Counted from the stretch's first letter, positions 1 to 8,841 are shown. The stretch: DNA of 64,000 nucleotides from Bacteroidota bacterium (GCA_016718805.1 JADKCP010000011.1:434001-498000), one strand, 5' to 3'. Program-made: numbers and translations. The notes: generated by a model not told the origin, from the letters alone.

Positions 1-491
1 TAGTATTCTATCAAATCGGCTTGAGATTGTTTACTGATTGCAATAATACAATCAGCGGTTTTACAAGCCTGTTTGACTTTTTGATAATACATTTTTCTAT
101 CAAAAAAGGGATATAATTCGGGATAGCGTAAAAAAATTAAATCGTGAATACTGACTACTTTAAAATTTTGAAACTGTGCTATATTAAAGGGTAATTCATT
201 GCTTAATCCGTGATAAATGGAAGTATTGTTATATTGAAGATGTTTCGTTATTGAAAAAGAACGCCATAAAAATGGCAATGATTGGGAAGATAAAGAGCGA
301 GGAGTACAAATTTCAACATTCAGTTTACTGCGCATGAATTCGGCAAATTCTGAGTTGGAATCTGTAGGTGTATACAAGGAATATTGATTGTTGGGATATA
401 ACTCAACAATTGATTTAATAAGGGCTCTGGAGTAATTACCCAAACCACTCGAATTAGTAAAAGCACGCTTTGCATCAAAAGCAATTCTCAT
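1..491 (-). CDS. Glycosyltransferase (GT4-like), N-terminal part only
   Basis: This partial gene starts at the ATG read from 491 and runs off the window edge; about 163 residues are visible. The N-terminus MRIAFDAKRAF followed by SGLGNYSRALIKSI is the usual first strand and glycine-rich acceptor-side loop of GT-B fold family 4 glycosyltransferases (known for the family). Further in, VVSIHDLIFLRYPELYP matches the HD-x-x-x-x-x-P segment common in this family. The nucleotide-sugar-binding C-terminal domain lies outside the window, so donor and acceptor cannot be named. It begins 15 bp after the miaE stop on the same strand and may be co-transcribed with it. I am confident of the fold class, not of the substrate. 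Confidence 0.8.
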   Translation of the reverse strand, partial: MRIAFDAKRAFTNSSGLGNYSRALIKSIVELYPNNQYSLYTPTDSNSEFAEFMRSKLNVEICTPRSLSSQSLPFLWRSFSITKHLQYNNTSIYHGLSNELPFNIAQFQNFKVVSIHDLIFLRYPELYPFFDRKMYYQKVKQACKTADCIIAISKQSQADLIEY

Positions 492-506
492 AGTAGCTAG
501 GTGATA

Positions 507-1088
507 TTAACCATGAACAGTTTCTCGTTTACCGTATTTAGCAATAACAGTTGCTTCGTATTCGAGATATTCATTCCAGCGTTTATCCACATCTTGACCA
601 TTAGCATATTTTTTTGCAAATTTAATGAACATGGTATAGTGGTTTGCTTCGCTAATCATTAGTTCATGGTAAAAGGCTGCTAATTCCTTATCGGTAATAT
701 TCTCGCTAAGTACTCTAAATCGTTCACAACTTCTGGCTTCAATCATAGCTGAAAACAAAAGGCGATCGACCAAAACAATTTCGCGCTTGTAACCTTTTCG
801 CACAAACGCATATAGTTCGTTCACATATTCATCTCTTCGTTCGCGCCCTAGTACTTTACCACGATCTTTTATTTTTTGATGCACCATTTCAAAATGCGTG
901 AGTTCTTCTTTTGCCAGTTCGGTCATTGCATCAACCAGGTCGCTGTATTCGGGATAATTCACCAACAAACTAATCGCATTAGTGGCAGCCTTTTGTTCAC
1001 AAAATGCGTGATCGGTAAGAATTTCGTCGATGTTTGATTCAACAATGTTTACCCAGCGGGGATCGGTTGGCAATTTTAATTTTAGCAT
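507..1088 (-). CDS. miaE: tRNA-(ms2io6A)-hydroxylase
   Basis: The 193-residue protein matches the MiaE family, ferritin-like diiron monooxygenases that use O2 to hydroxylate the isopentenyl group of ms2i6A at position 37 of tRNAs reading U-starting codons. Visible metal ligands are E31, the E62-x-x-H65 pair in EELTHFEMVH, E117 in the third helix, and E147-x-x-H150 in SEANHY, in the order expected for a four-helix carboxylate-bridged diiron site. Length agrees with the family (about 190-270). The ATG start gives the conserved first helix directly. It has about 200 bp of untranslated DNA upstream and is followed 15 bp later by a glycosyltransferase. Function is by homology only. Confidence 0.9.
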   Translation of the reverse strand: MLKLKLPTDPRWVNIVESNIDEILTDHAFCEQKAATNAISLLVNYPEYSDLVDAMTELAKEELTHFEMVHQKIKDRGKVLGRERRDEYVNELYAFVRKGYKREIVLVDRLLFSAMIEARSCERFRVLSENITDKELAAFYHELMISEANHYTMFIKFAKKYANGQDVDKRWNEYLEYEATVIAKYGKRETVHG

Positions 1089-1293
1089 ACTTAAAAATAA
1101 GGATGGTAAAGATAAGATTTATACAGGGATTGTTGAATGCAATAATCAATATACTGTATTGATAAGCTAAGTTTGTAAAATCAGAGTTCTATGTATTTCA
1201 TAGATAGCTTGAAAAGCGAAATGAATGATATTTTTATTAGATCGATTTAAGGGAGTTGTGCTTATTGATTAAAAAGAGATTGAACAGTTGCAA

Positions 1294-2562
1294 TCAAATC
1301 GTTTCTATTGATTTTTTTTCATCTGCTTCCTTTCCCACAAAATAATGTATAAGTGGACCACTAGTAAGACTAGTGACGAGAGCCATAACCACCAATGCAA
1401 CAAATATGCGTGTGTTAATTAATCCGGCATTTAAAGCCAAGGTTCCTAAAATAATTTCCATAGCTCCTCGTGCATTCATACCAACACCAACCGCCATTGA
1501 TTCATTTTTAGAAAAGCCACCTAGGTAAGCTCCTAAACTAGCACCAACTATTTTTCCTATATATGCCAAAACTACTATTACTAGTACCAATTGCCATTCG
1601 AAATTGCTTACAAAATTTACCTTTAGTCCAATACTTACAAAAAAGAAAGGAGCAAAAATATTGGTCACGAATTGATGTATAATTTCACGTGCTTTTTGAT
1701 TTAAATGCACCGAATCGCCAAAAGCAATACCCACAATAAAAGCACCCAAAATAGCATGTAATCCAATACTTTCAGTAAAAGCACCGCATAAAAAGCAAAT
1801 GCCTAAAGAAATCGAAAGTATTCCGCCCGGCCAGGACAATTTTTTTTGCATCCAGGGCAAACTTTTGTCAATAATAATTTTTCCGATTGTGAGCATAAAT
1901 AAACCGAAACCGCATATGGAGGCAATGGTAATCCAAACACTTTGAGCTTCACCGGTACTGGTATTTAGCATACCTAAAATGAACGAAAAAATAAGCCAGC
2001 CTATTAAATCATTAAACATAGCCGAAGCAATAATGATAGTGCCTATTTTTGTTTTAAACATGTTCATATCGATTAAAATACGCGATATCACAGGCAAAGC
2101 TGAAATAGACAAAGCTGTTCCTAAAAATAGAGCAAACAGCAAGCGGTAATTTTCATCGGATACTCCGAACAAAGATGGAAAGTAATAGGCAATAAAAAAA
2201 CCACTGGCAAAAGGAATTATCATTCCCATTGTGCTGGTGTAAATTGCAGCCTTGCCTTGTTTAAGCACCATTGGTAATTGCACTTCCATGCCGGTTACAA
2301 ATAGCATCATTACCACCGAAATTTTTGCGATACCATCGAGCGCAATGCTGGTATTTCCGATTGAAGGGAAATAAGTAGTAAAGACATTGGGAGCAAGTAA
2401 ACCCAGAACTGTAGGTCCCAGAATTATACCCGCAAGTATCTCGCCCATCACAATCGGAAATTTCAATTTTCGTCCAAATTCAGCCAAAACACGGCTCAAA
2501 ATGAGCATGACAGCCATTGAAATAAGGAGTATAATAAATTCGTGATGTGATAATCTGCCCAT
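1294..2562 (-). CDS. Cation/proton antiporter, CPA2-like (Na+/H+ exchanger domain)
   Basis: This is an inner-membrane protein of 422 residues with about 12-13 hydrophobic segments and the Na_H_Exchanger fold. GEILAGIILGPTVLG (residues 40-54) and the FNDLIGW motif (N184-D185) at the ion-binding crossing are diagnostic; ND rather than DD at this place is usually associated with electroneutral exchange (family knowledge). There is no C-terminal RCK/TrkA-N domain, unlike KefB or KefC. I place the start at the ATG at 2562, five bases past the stop of the upstream UspA gene, rather than at an in-frame codon at 2601 that would overlap that gene. The close spacing to a UspA-domain gene suggests the stress protein is co-expressed with or regulates the transporter. 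The ion (Na+, K+) cannot be told. Confidence 0.85.
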   Translation of the reverse strand: MGRLSHHEFIILLISMAVMLILSRVLAEFGRKLKFPIVMGEILAGIILGPTVLGLLAPNVFTTYFPSIGNTSIALDGIAKISVVMMLFVTGMEVQLPMVLKQGKAAIYTSTMGMIIPFASGFFIAYYFPSLFGVSDENYRLLFALFLGTALSISALPVISRILIDMNMFKTKIGTIIIASAMFNDLIGWLIFSFILGMLNTSTGEAQSVWITIASICGFGLFMLTIGKIIIDKSLPWMQKKLSWPGGILSISLGICFLCGAFTESIGLHAILGAFIVGIAFGDSVHLNQKAREIIHQFVTNIFAPFFFVSIGLKVNFVSNFEWQLVLVIVVLAYIGKIVGASLGAYLGGFSKNESMAVGVGMNARGAMEIILGTLALNAGLINTRIFVALVVMALVTSLTSGPLIHYFVGKEADEKKSIETI

Positions 2563-2567
2563 AAAAG

Positions 2568-3443
2568 TTAAATGCGCGAATGAACTATAAGCAAGTTGCA
2601 TGGCAAGTTTGCCAAGGCATATTCAATATCGTGTGTAAAGATGCGATCAAAAATTCCCAGGTGTGTATCGGGCGAATTAAAAACCAACAAATCTGCATCT
2701 TTTTGTTTTGCAAATTGACTGATGGCATAACCGGGTTTTCCATGCACCGTTTTTATTGTAACTGCTATATTCTCTTTGTCCAATCCATCCACAATTTTTT
2801 GCAGTTTAATATTCTCATCCTGCATCATTTCCTTTTTAATTTTAGTTGCTTCCGGCGCTGTACTACTTTCGGCTATAGTCATGGACAGCACCGGCAAATC
2901 GTCTTCCTGTACTACAGTAAATTCTGAAAGTTTTTCGTGTTTGCTAATGTAAAGGGCAGTTTTAATGGTATGTATAGTTTTTGGATTATCGACACCATTG
3001 ACAATAATTTTTTTAAATCGCTTGGGATGGTTAGAAGGCTGCGTCAACAATAAAACCGAGCATTTTGCTCTACGACTGATAGTGCGGGCTATGGAGCCAA
3101 CGTAAAATCGAAACAAATTTTCCTTCTCAATAGCACCCAAAATGAGCAAATCAACGATGTTGAGCTTACATAATTTAAGTATTGTATCAACGGGTTCTCC
3201 ATCCATCCAAATAAGTCGGTTTTTATTTTTATCGAGACCCACCTTCTTAATATGTGCATCTAATAATTCTTCCTTTTCAGGAGTTTTATCTCCTACATGC
3301 AATAAAATTAACTGCGATCCAAAAAGGTTTGAAATTCTTTTAGCTTCACAGAGAACTGCTTCCAAACGCGGTGAAAACGAAACTGCAACTGCTATTGTTT
3401 CGAAAGGATAGGAAGGTCGCTTTTTTAATTTTGAATAATCCAT
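2568..3443 (-). CDS. Tandem universal stress protein (UspA-UspA)
   Basis: The 291-residue soluble protein has two UspA domains in tandem, at about 14-150 and 160-291. The first half ends with the ATP-binding loop pattern G-x(n)-GS (LILGAIEKENLFRFYVGSIA) and the strand CSVLLL. The second half has a degenerate loop (LLVFNSPDTHLGIFD) and ends CNLLIVHSRI, so only the first domain is likely to bind nucleotide. It is the first gene of a two-gene unit with the antiporter just downstream. It faces another two-domain Usp gene at 3865 across a 421-bp divergent region, so this locus holds two related stress proteins. The target is unknown. Confidence 0.85.
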   Translation of the reverse strand: MDYSKLKKRPSYPFETIAVAVSFSPRLEAVLCEAKRISNLFGSQLILLHVGDKTPEKEELLDAHIKKVGLDKNKNRLIWMDGEPVDTILKLCKLNIVDLLILGAIEKENLFRFYVGSIARTISRRAKCSVLLLTQPSNHPKRFKKIIVNGVDNPKTIHTIKTALYISKHEKLSEFTVVQEDDLPVLSMTIAESSTAPEATKIKKEMMQDENIKLQKIVDGLDKENIAVTIKTVHGKPGYAISQFAKQKDADLLVFNSPDTHLGIFDRIFTHDIEYALANLPCNLLIVHSRI

Positions 3444-3864
3444 AGGCCTTATTTAAAATTTTGAGTAGGGTAAAGATAGTCAAAGGCTATGAGGAAAAAA
3501 TAAAATTTGAAGAATAATTTTATTGCTGCGTACTTAACAATTCAAAAAGTATTTCTTGCCATTAATTATTCGATTTAATAATTGAACTAAAAATGAACCC
3601 TTTTAGTTTTCCGAATCCCCATTCAAAACATGCGATACTAATACTCATTGCAATAGTTTGCAGAATTCGTATCACAATCCAAACATAGTTGCTATAAAGC
3701 TATAGAAAATAACTGGCAGCAATTTCCATCAACTAAAAAAAGGAAATCAGCATGAGAGTTTTGTATACGCAATAAATAAAAATAATGTGAGGCAAAAAAT
3801 TATTGAAAAATCTTTGAATGGTTCCTACATTTTTTTGTAATATTACCCAAACAAAAAGAATAAA
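3444..3864. other. Divergent intergenic region between two usp genes
   Basis: This 421-bp region is AT-rich and has no convincing ORF. It must hold the promoters of the two outward-facing stress genes, but no exact TAnnTTTG box stands out close to either start. A TATCTTTA on the minus strand near 3466-3473 and the T-rich run near 3830 are weak candidates. No hairpin or tRNA-like sequence is seen. Confidence 0.4.
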
Positions 3865-4659
3865 ATGCAGAAGATTTGCGTATTTATCGATTTTACAGAT
3901 GGATGTAAAATAGCTCTAAAACAGGCTTCGGTGCTGGCACAAAGGAGTAATGCCACAATTTGTTTACTCAATATTGTTGAATCGGCTACCGAAGTTGAAA
4001 AAACAAAAGTGCACTTGTTGAAATTTGCAAAATCAACTTTGGGTCATTCAGTGTTATTAGAAGCCTATGCAGGAGTTGGAGGCTTGATGGATGGTGGACC
4101 AATGACCTTGCGCAAAATACATCCCGATTTAGTACTCATTGGTACGCATGGAATTAGGGGTATAAAACAAAAATTTTTAGGTGCTGATATTTTAAAACTT
4201 GTAAAACTTATTGAATTCCCTTGTATAGTAGTTCAAGAAAATACAATGGTGAGTGAGGATGGTTTTAATAACATTTTATTTCCTGTTGGGCCACACCATG
4301 ATTTTGCTGTAAAAATTAAGCAAACCAGTCGCTTTGCAAAATTATTTGATTGCGGTATTACACTTTATCAAATTATGAAAGAAGGCTTTGATACCGGAGG
4401 TTTGGTAAGTAAAAATATACAACTTGCAAAAGCACAATTTGAAGCAGACGGTGTTAAGTATACCCAAGTGAGTGAAGAAATGACAGTATTTTCTGCCGGA
4501 AATTCGCGTCAAACCTTAGCTTATGCCGATAAAAATTCTATTGATTTGATAAGCATCATGTCAACTATTTCTAAAAACGAAATTTTATTAGGGGCAACAG
4601 ATAAGGAAAATTTATTGGTAAATAATTTGGGTATACCAATTCTTTGTTGCAACGAATAG
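3865..4659 (+). CDS. Universal stress protein, two-domain
   Basis: This soluble protein has 264 residues. The N-terminal UspA domain (1-125) starts MQKICVFIDFTDGCKIALKQA and carries LIGTHGIRGIKQKFLGADILKLV, the family's G-x-x-G loop region, before CIVVQ. The C-terminal half is a shortened, more diverged Usp-like domain ending LGIPILCCNE. It stands alone on the plus strand, facing away from the UspA-antiporter unit. Its ligand is not evident, since the canonical G-2x-G-9x-G(S/T) loop is only partly kept. Confidence 0.8.
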   Translation: MQKICVFIDFTDGCKIALKQASVLAQRSNATICLLNIVESATEVEKTKVHLLKFAKSTLGHSVLLEAYAGVGGLMDGGPMTLRKIHPDLVLIGTHGIRGIKQKFLGADILKLVKLIEFPCIVVQENTMVSEDGFNNILFPVGPHHDFAVKIKQTSRFAKLFDCGITLYQIMKEGFDTGGLVSKNIQLAKAQFEADGVKYTQVSEEMTVFSAGNSRQTLAYADKNSIDLISIMSTISKNEILLGATDKENLLVNNLGIPILCCNE

Positions 4660-4709
4660 TTATTTGTTCTACTCAAATAAACTTGAATAGCTTGTTGTGA
4701 TTGATTCTA

Positions 4710-5783
4710 TTAGCAATGAAGAATTTTAAATAACAACTCTTTCATTAATTCACCCGATTCAACATCACCGGCATCCATACCTTTTGATTTTAAATCGTAT
4801 TCGCGCAAGTATCCTATAATTTTGCGCAATTTATCAGTGGTATATATTCTGCTGGCTGATTCATAGTCTTTTAAAAAAAAGGGCTTTATTCCCATCACAC
4901 TCGAAACTACATACTGCGACTTATCGGGCGCTCCATGGTACAATAAGAGTTTACTGAAAAAGGAATAAAAATTAGCAATAACAAAAACAAAAGGATTTTC
5001 TTTGGGATTTGCAGCAAAGTAATTGATAATTTGATTGGCCTTCACTACATCGCGCTTACCAATCGCATTTTGTAATTCAAATACATTGTAATCTTTGCTT
5101 ATACCAATAAAATTTTGAACGTCTTCCACCGAAATTTCCGTTCGGCCTTTTAAATTTATTTTCAGTTTTTCAATTTCATTGGAAATGCGACTAAGGTCAT
5201 TGCCAAGGTATTCAGCAATTAAAAAAGCAGCTTTGGGTTGTATGCGTAAACCTTGTCCTTTGCTATATTTTTCAATCCAACCGGGGAGTTCATTTTCATA
5301 CAATTTGGTAGAGTTAAACAAATAACCACTTTGTACCAATGTTTTGCCGAGTGATTTTCGCTTGTCGAGTGTTTTGTATTTAAAACATATCACCAATAAG
5401 GTAGTGGGTTGAGGATTTTTGATATACTCTTCCAATAAATTAATTTCCTCTTCTTTGCGCTTAGTACCAACAGTTACCTTGGTGGTTTTTTCGAGGTCTT
5501 TAATTTCTTGCGCTTCCTTAATAATCAAAACTTGTCGTTCGGCCATCATTGGAAAGCGCTTGGCTTCGCTTATGAGTCGCACCGAATCAATATCCTTTCC
5601 GTAAAGTATGCTTTGATTAAATTCACGTTCACTTTCGTCCAAAACATTTTCGGCAATTAAATCGGCAATTAAATCAATGTAGTAAGGTTCTTCCCCTTCT
5701 AAAAAATAAACCGGTTTATAAATTTTAGCCTTTATTTCGCTACTTATTTTTTCGAAAGTAAGACCCTCTGCTTTCTTTGCCAT
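4710..5783 (-). CDS. holA: DNA polymerase III subunit delta
   Basis: The 357-residue protein matches HolA, the clamp-loader subunit that opens the beta sliding clamp. The N-terminal AAA+-like domain begins with KPVYFLEGEEPYYIDLIAD, and the lid and C-terminal collar helices follow, with LGNDLSRISNEIEKL near residue 195 as the family's most conserved segment. Delta lacks Walker motifs, as here. The ATG at 5783 lies 9 bp after the frame-restored end of the AMP nucleosidase gene on the same strand, so the two are probably co-transcribed. The divergent gene at 6629 is an HsdR_N-type protein. Confidence 0.93.
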   Translation of the reverse strand: MAKKAEGLTFEKISSEIKAKIYKPVYFLEGEEPYYIDLIADLIAENVLDESEREFNQSILYGKDIDSVRLISEAKRFPMMAERQVLIIKEAQEIKDLEKTTKVTVGTKRKEEEINLLEEYIKNPQPTTLLVICFKYKTLDKRKSLGKTLVQSGYLFNSTKLYENELPGWIEKYSKGQGLRIQPKAAFLIAEYLGNDLSRISNEIEKLKINLKGRTEISVEDVQNFIGISKDYNVFELQNAIGKRDVVKANQIINYFAANPKENPFVFVIANFYSFFSKLLLYHGAPDKSQYVVSSVMGIKPFFLKDYESASRIYTTDKLRKIIGYLREYDLKSKGMDAGDVESGELMKELLFKILHC

Positions 5784-5792
5784 GCTAAGCTA

Positions 5793-5894
5793 TTAACTGA
5801 AACGAAGATGCTTAACTGTTAATCCATTATTGATTAACTCTTTTAAAGAATCAATGCCAATCTTAAGGTGTTCGTCAACAAAATTTTGTGTCAC
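5793..5894 (-). pseudogene. amn: Out-of-frame C-terminal end of AMP nucleosidase
   Basis: Read on the minus strand in the +1 frame relative to the upstream gene, this stretch encodes VTQNFVDEHLKIGIDSLK then ELINNGLTVKHLRFS and a stop. This is the tail I expect at the end of Bacteroidota AMP nucleosidases. Joining it to the upstream frame needs one extra base near the A-run complementary to 5895-5898 and gives a 257-residue protein. It is direct evidence of a single-base deletion, real or from assembly. Confidence 0.8.
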
Positions 5895-6565
5895 TTTTGA
5901 TCGCTTTCGGCTGTTTTAACGCCTGCCGATATCATGGGTTGATCGCTTACAAGCAACAATGCACCGGTTGGAATTTGATTGAAGAAACCTGTTGTGAAAA
6001 TTGTCGCAGTTTCCATATCAATAGCCATGCACCGCAATTTGCGCAAATAATTTTTAAACTCATCATCGTGTTCCCACACCCTCCGATTGGTTGTGTAAAC
6101 GGTGCCGCTCCAATAATCTTTGTTGTGATTTCGAATCGTTGTAGATACCGCCTTCTGGAGCATAAATGCTGGTAAAGCCGGCACTTCCGGAGGAAAATAG
6201 TCATTGGAAGTACCCTCTCCACGTATAGCAGCAATAGGTAAAATTAAATCGCCAAGTTCATTTTTCTTTTTTAAACCGCCACATTTACCCAAAAACAAAA
6301 CTGCTTTTGGATTAATGGCACTAAGCAAATCCATTACAGTTGCAGCATTCGCACTTCCCATTCCAAAATTAATGATGGTAATATTTTCAAAGCTGGCATT
6401 AGGCATTGGTTTATCGGCACCAATAATAGGTACATTGTTCCAGTCGGAAAACATTTTTACATAATTACCGAAATTGGTAAGTAAAATATATTCTCCAAAA
6501 TCTTCTAAATTTTTACCGGTATACCGTGGCAACCAATTATCTACTATTTCCTTTTTACTTTTCAT
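5891..6565 (-). CDS. amn: AMP nucleosidase, 3' end frameshifted
   Basis: The open frame has 224 residues. AMP nucleosidase hydrolyses AMP to adenine and ribose 5-phosphate and belongs to the PNP/UDP phosphorylase fold. The family elements are present: FGMGSANAA (68-75), LGKCGGL (92-98), the catalytic-side DMETA (183-187) and VSDQP (206-210). The frame ends early at AESDQK; the missing C-terminal helices lie directly downstream in another frame (see 5793-5894), so the gene has lost one base. If real, the truncation removes the last 33 residues but not the visible active-site motifs. The N-terminus MKSKKEIVDNWLPRYTG is typical of the Bacteroidota form and fixes the start. It lies upstream of holA in the same orientation. 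Confidence 0.85.
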   Translation of the reverse strand: MKSKKEIVDNWLPRYTGKNLEDFGEYILLTNFGNYVKMFSDWNNVPIIGADKPMPNASFENITIINFGMGSANAATVMDLLSAINPKAVLFLGKCGGLKKKNELGDLILPIAAIRGEGTSNDYFPPEVPALPAFMLQKAVSTTIRNHNKDYWSGTVYTTNRRVWEHDDEFKNYLRKLRCMAIDMETATIFTTGFFNQIPTGALLLVSDQPMISAGVKTAESDQK

Positions 6566-6602
6566 CTTTTAACATCGTTAAATTAATAAGCATCACAAAG
6601 TA

Positions 6603-6610
6603 TATATTTG
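6603..6610 (+). promoter_or_regulatory. -7 box TATATTTG
   Basis: It is an exact match to the Bacteroidota -7 consensus TAnnTTTG, 18 bp before the ATG of the HsdR_N-type gene. No good -33 TTG is visible upstream, so this is moderate evidence. Confidence 0.45.
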
Positions 6611-6628
6611 TTTTGAAATTTTAGCAAT

Positions 6629-7081
6629 ATGTACCCAACACTCAATCTTCCTGCTTATGCCGTAAAGCTAAAAAACCATTCTCAAAGAACGCAAATTTTT
6701 GATAGAATCAGAAAGAAATTTGTTGCACTTACACCCGAAGAATGGGTACGGCAGCACGTAGTAAATTATTTAATTGAGCATAAAAATTTTCCGGCTTCAC
6801 GTATTGCAATTGAGTCATCACTAAAATACAATCAATTGTTGAGGCGACCTGATATAGTGTATTATGACAATGATTTGAAACCTACGTTAATTGTTGAATG
6901 TAAAGCAACTGATGTGAAAATTTCACAAACAACCTTTGATCAAATAGCTCGCTACAACATGCCCTTAAGGGTAAATTATTTGCTGGTTACCAATGGAATT
7001 CAGCATTTTTGTTGCAGAATGGAATATGAAAAAGAAGAAGTTATTTTTTTGAAAGAACTTCCTGATTTCTCACAATTATAG
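6629..7081 (+). CDS. Stand-alone HsdR N-terminal-like (PD-(D/E)XK) protein
   Basis: This 150-residue soluble protein is related to the N-terminal nuclease domain of type I restriction HsdR subunits. The PD-(D/E)XK core is visible as P74-D75 in RRPDIVYYD, then E90-C-K92 in LIVECKA, with an early glutamate at 62 in IESSLKY and a Q at 105 (FDQIARYN) as in the restriction-endonuclease fold. No helicase, HsdM or HsdS gene is nearby, so it is not part of a restriction locus here. It lies divergent from amn-holA. A related gene beside holA is common in Bacteroidota to my knowledge, which suggests a housekeeping DNA role, but that is inference. Confidence 0.75.
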   Translation: MYPTLNLPAYAVKLKNHSQRTQIFDRIRKKFVALTPEEWVRQHVVNYLIEHKNFPASRIAIESSLKYNQLLRRPDIVYYDNDLKPTLIVECKATDVKISQTTFDQIARYNMPLRVNYLLVTNGIQHFCCRMEYEKEEVIFLKELPDFSQL

Positions 7082-7183
7082 TAGTCCAAAAAATTCTAAA
7101 ATAAATCGCTGAACAAATCTATTAGTGAAAAGGGTTTACTCACAAAAAGAAAGAATCATATGTGATTGCAAAAAGTAGTGCTA

Positions 7184-8077
7184 TTAAACCGAAGCCACTT
7201 GCAATGCGTTAATTAGTGTGCCTAATTTATCTTCTACATTTTTACTAACATTCATCAAAGGTAATCGAACAGTATCACCACAAATATTTAACTTTTTTAA
7301 AACAGCTTTCACTCCACCCGGACTACCATCGGCAAAGAGTAAATCGGTGATTTCCATAAGCTGAAAATAGCTTGCACTAGCCTTTTCAAAATCTTGCTTC
7401 AAAGCATAGCGCACAGCTTCTGAAGTTTCAAAAGGAAAAGCATTGGCTACAACAGAAATTACTCCCTTCGCTCCTATTGCCATCATTGGTATAGTTAAAT
7501 TATCGTCGCCAGAAATGAGTAAAAAATCTTTTGGTTTATTTTTAGCGATACGCATACATTGCTCCAAATTACCGCTTGCTTCCTTAATGCCAATAAATTT
7601 TTTAAAATCATTTGCCAATCGCAAAGTTGTTTCTGAGCTCATATTTGAACCGGTTCGACCTGGCACATTATACAAAATCACAGGAAGCGGTGATGCATCG
7701 GCAATGGCTTTAAAATGCTGGTAAATTCCTTCCTGATTGGGCTTATTATAGGATGGAGAAACCGAAAGTATTGCATCCAAACCTTCAACGTTTGTGGTCT
7801 TTAATTGATGTGTAACTTCGGCAGTATTGTTTCCACCTATTCCCAAAACCAAAGGCACCCTTCTCTTTGTTGCCGCAATAACACAATTTGTTACTTGTAC
7901 TTTTTCATCCTTCGTTAAAGTAACTGATTCACCAGTTGTTCCTAATATTACAAGGTAATCAACCTTTCCATCAATGAGGTGATTTACCAATTTTGTTAAG
8001 GCTGGTTCATCCACCGTGAAATCGCTTTTAAACGGAGTTACTATTGCAACTCCTGTACCTTTAAATACTTTGTTCAT
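7184..8077 (-). CDS. dapA: 4-hydroxy-tetrahydrodipicolinate synthase
   Basis: DapA condenses pyruvate with aspartate semialdehyde, the first committed step to diaminopimelate and lysine. The 297-residue TIM-barrel carries GTTGE (46-50), Y110 in SPSYNKP, Y136 in LYNVPGRTG and the Schiff-base lysine K165 in GIKEASG, matching the E. coli Y107/Y133/K161 set. The length is normal for the family (about 292-300), and the ATG gives the expected MNKVFKGTGVAIVTPF. It is downstream of the DUF6913 gene on the same strand with a 79-bp gap, so the two may share a transcript. Confidence 0.95.
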   Translation of the reverse strand: MNKVFKGTGVAIVTPFKSDFTVDEPALTKLVNHLIDGKVDYLVILGTTGESVTLTKDEKVQVTNCVIAATKRRVPLVLGIGGNNTAEVTHQLKTTNVEGLDAILSVSPSYNKPNQEGIYQHFKAIADASPLPVILYNVPGRTGSNMSSETTLRLANDFKKFIGIKEASGNLEQCMRIAKNKPKDFLLISGDDNLTIPMMAIGAKGVISVVANAFPFETSEAVRYALKQDFEKASASYFQLMEITDLLFADGSPGGVKAVLKKLNICGDTVRLPLMNVSKNVEDKLGTLINALQVASV

Positions 8078-8156
8078 TGTATTATCTATTTGAATGAATT
8101 GAATTCGTTTTTTTACTACATGTATTGCGGCTAAACATTAGCTGCAATGAACTTTG

Positions 8157-8723
8157 TTATGCTTCTGCTTTTGCATTAATCATATTTAAGTAAACATCAA
8201 CATTGCGCATGAAGTATTTCAGAGATTTTCCTTCATCCACATCCAACAAAAGATCATAGTACATTTCATATTTTGGAAAATGCTTCCCTATCTTAAACTT
8301 AGCTTTACTAAGTGCTGCAATATATACCAATGGTAAACATTGATGAACAGTAAAATTGATTAGAATATCAAACTCTTCTTCTACAAAATTTTTAATTAAA
8401 GGATCGGTTGGTTTGAAATGCCAGTTCACTTGCTTTCGCGTAAAGAAATCGTACTCTAGCTTTGAATACTGCATTGTAGGAATTTCTTTCGCATTGTAAA
8501 AACCAAATGAACGTACACGCTTTTTATGGTCCTTTAAAAATTTGATATACTTTTTAACCAATTCAAAATCTTCAGGCACAGTAGCGTCGAACAAAATTCC
8601 AACACTTTTTGATTCAGTAAAATTAATGGCTTGCTTTGTTCGATACATGCCTTCTGTTTCCTTTTTCAGGAAATACTCACCGAATTTTTTTTTTGTATTT
8701 TTTACTATTCCCACAACTATCAA
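8157..8723 (-). CDS. DUF6913 family protein
   Basis: The 188-residue soluble protein resembles the Bacteroidota-restricted DUF6913 family: a basic N-terminus (KNTKKKFGEYFLKK), then VGILFDATVPEDFELVKKYI, an aromatic FTRKQVNWHFKP motif, and EEFDILINFTVHQCLPLVYI. No enzymatic residues are recognised and its function is unknown. The first ATG would be at codon 26 and would remove conserved sequence. I therefore take the TTG at 8723, with the GTG at 8714 as an alternative. A -7 box at 8734-8741 lies so close that the leader would be only a few bases. It precedes dapA on the same strand. Confidence 0.7.
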   Translation of the reverse strand: MIVVGIVKNTKKKFGEYFLKKETEGMYRTKQAINFTESKSVGILFDATVPEDFELVKKYIKFLKDHKKRVRSFGFYNAKEIPTMQYSKLEYDFFTRKQVNWHFKPTDPLIKNFVEEEFDILINFTVHQCLPLVYIAALSKAKFKIGKHFPKYEMYYDLLLDVDEGKSLKYFMRNVDVYLNMINAKAEA

Positions 8724-8733
8724 TTTTACAATG

Positions 8734-8741
8734 CGAAGGTA
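8734..8741 (-). promoter_or_regulatory. -7 box TACCTTCG for the DUF6913-dapA unit
   Basis: This minus-strand TACCTTCG fits TAnnTTCG, the common variant of the Bacteroidota -7 box, and lies 10 bp before the proposed TTG start. It implies an almost leaderless mRNA or a start a few codons further in. Confidence 0.5.
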
Positions 8742-8841
8742 AAGATATAGTAGTAAATATAATTTCTCTATTTATTTCGATTTTTTAATTTCGATTCCCA
8801 TTAATTATATATATTAGTAAACTAACTAATTTACTAGAACT

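Noticed and set aside
2580..2927. Plus-strand frame opposite the UspA gene
   Set aside because: It lies entirely within the stress-protein gene on the other strand and has no signal or start support.
5947..6234. A 95-residue minus-strand frame inside the AMP nucleosidase gene
   Set aside because: It overlaps the recognised gene in another frame and shows no family features.
6629..7081. Restriction-modification locus
   Set aside because: Only a lone N-terminal HsdR-like domain is present, without HsdM, HsdS or a helicase.
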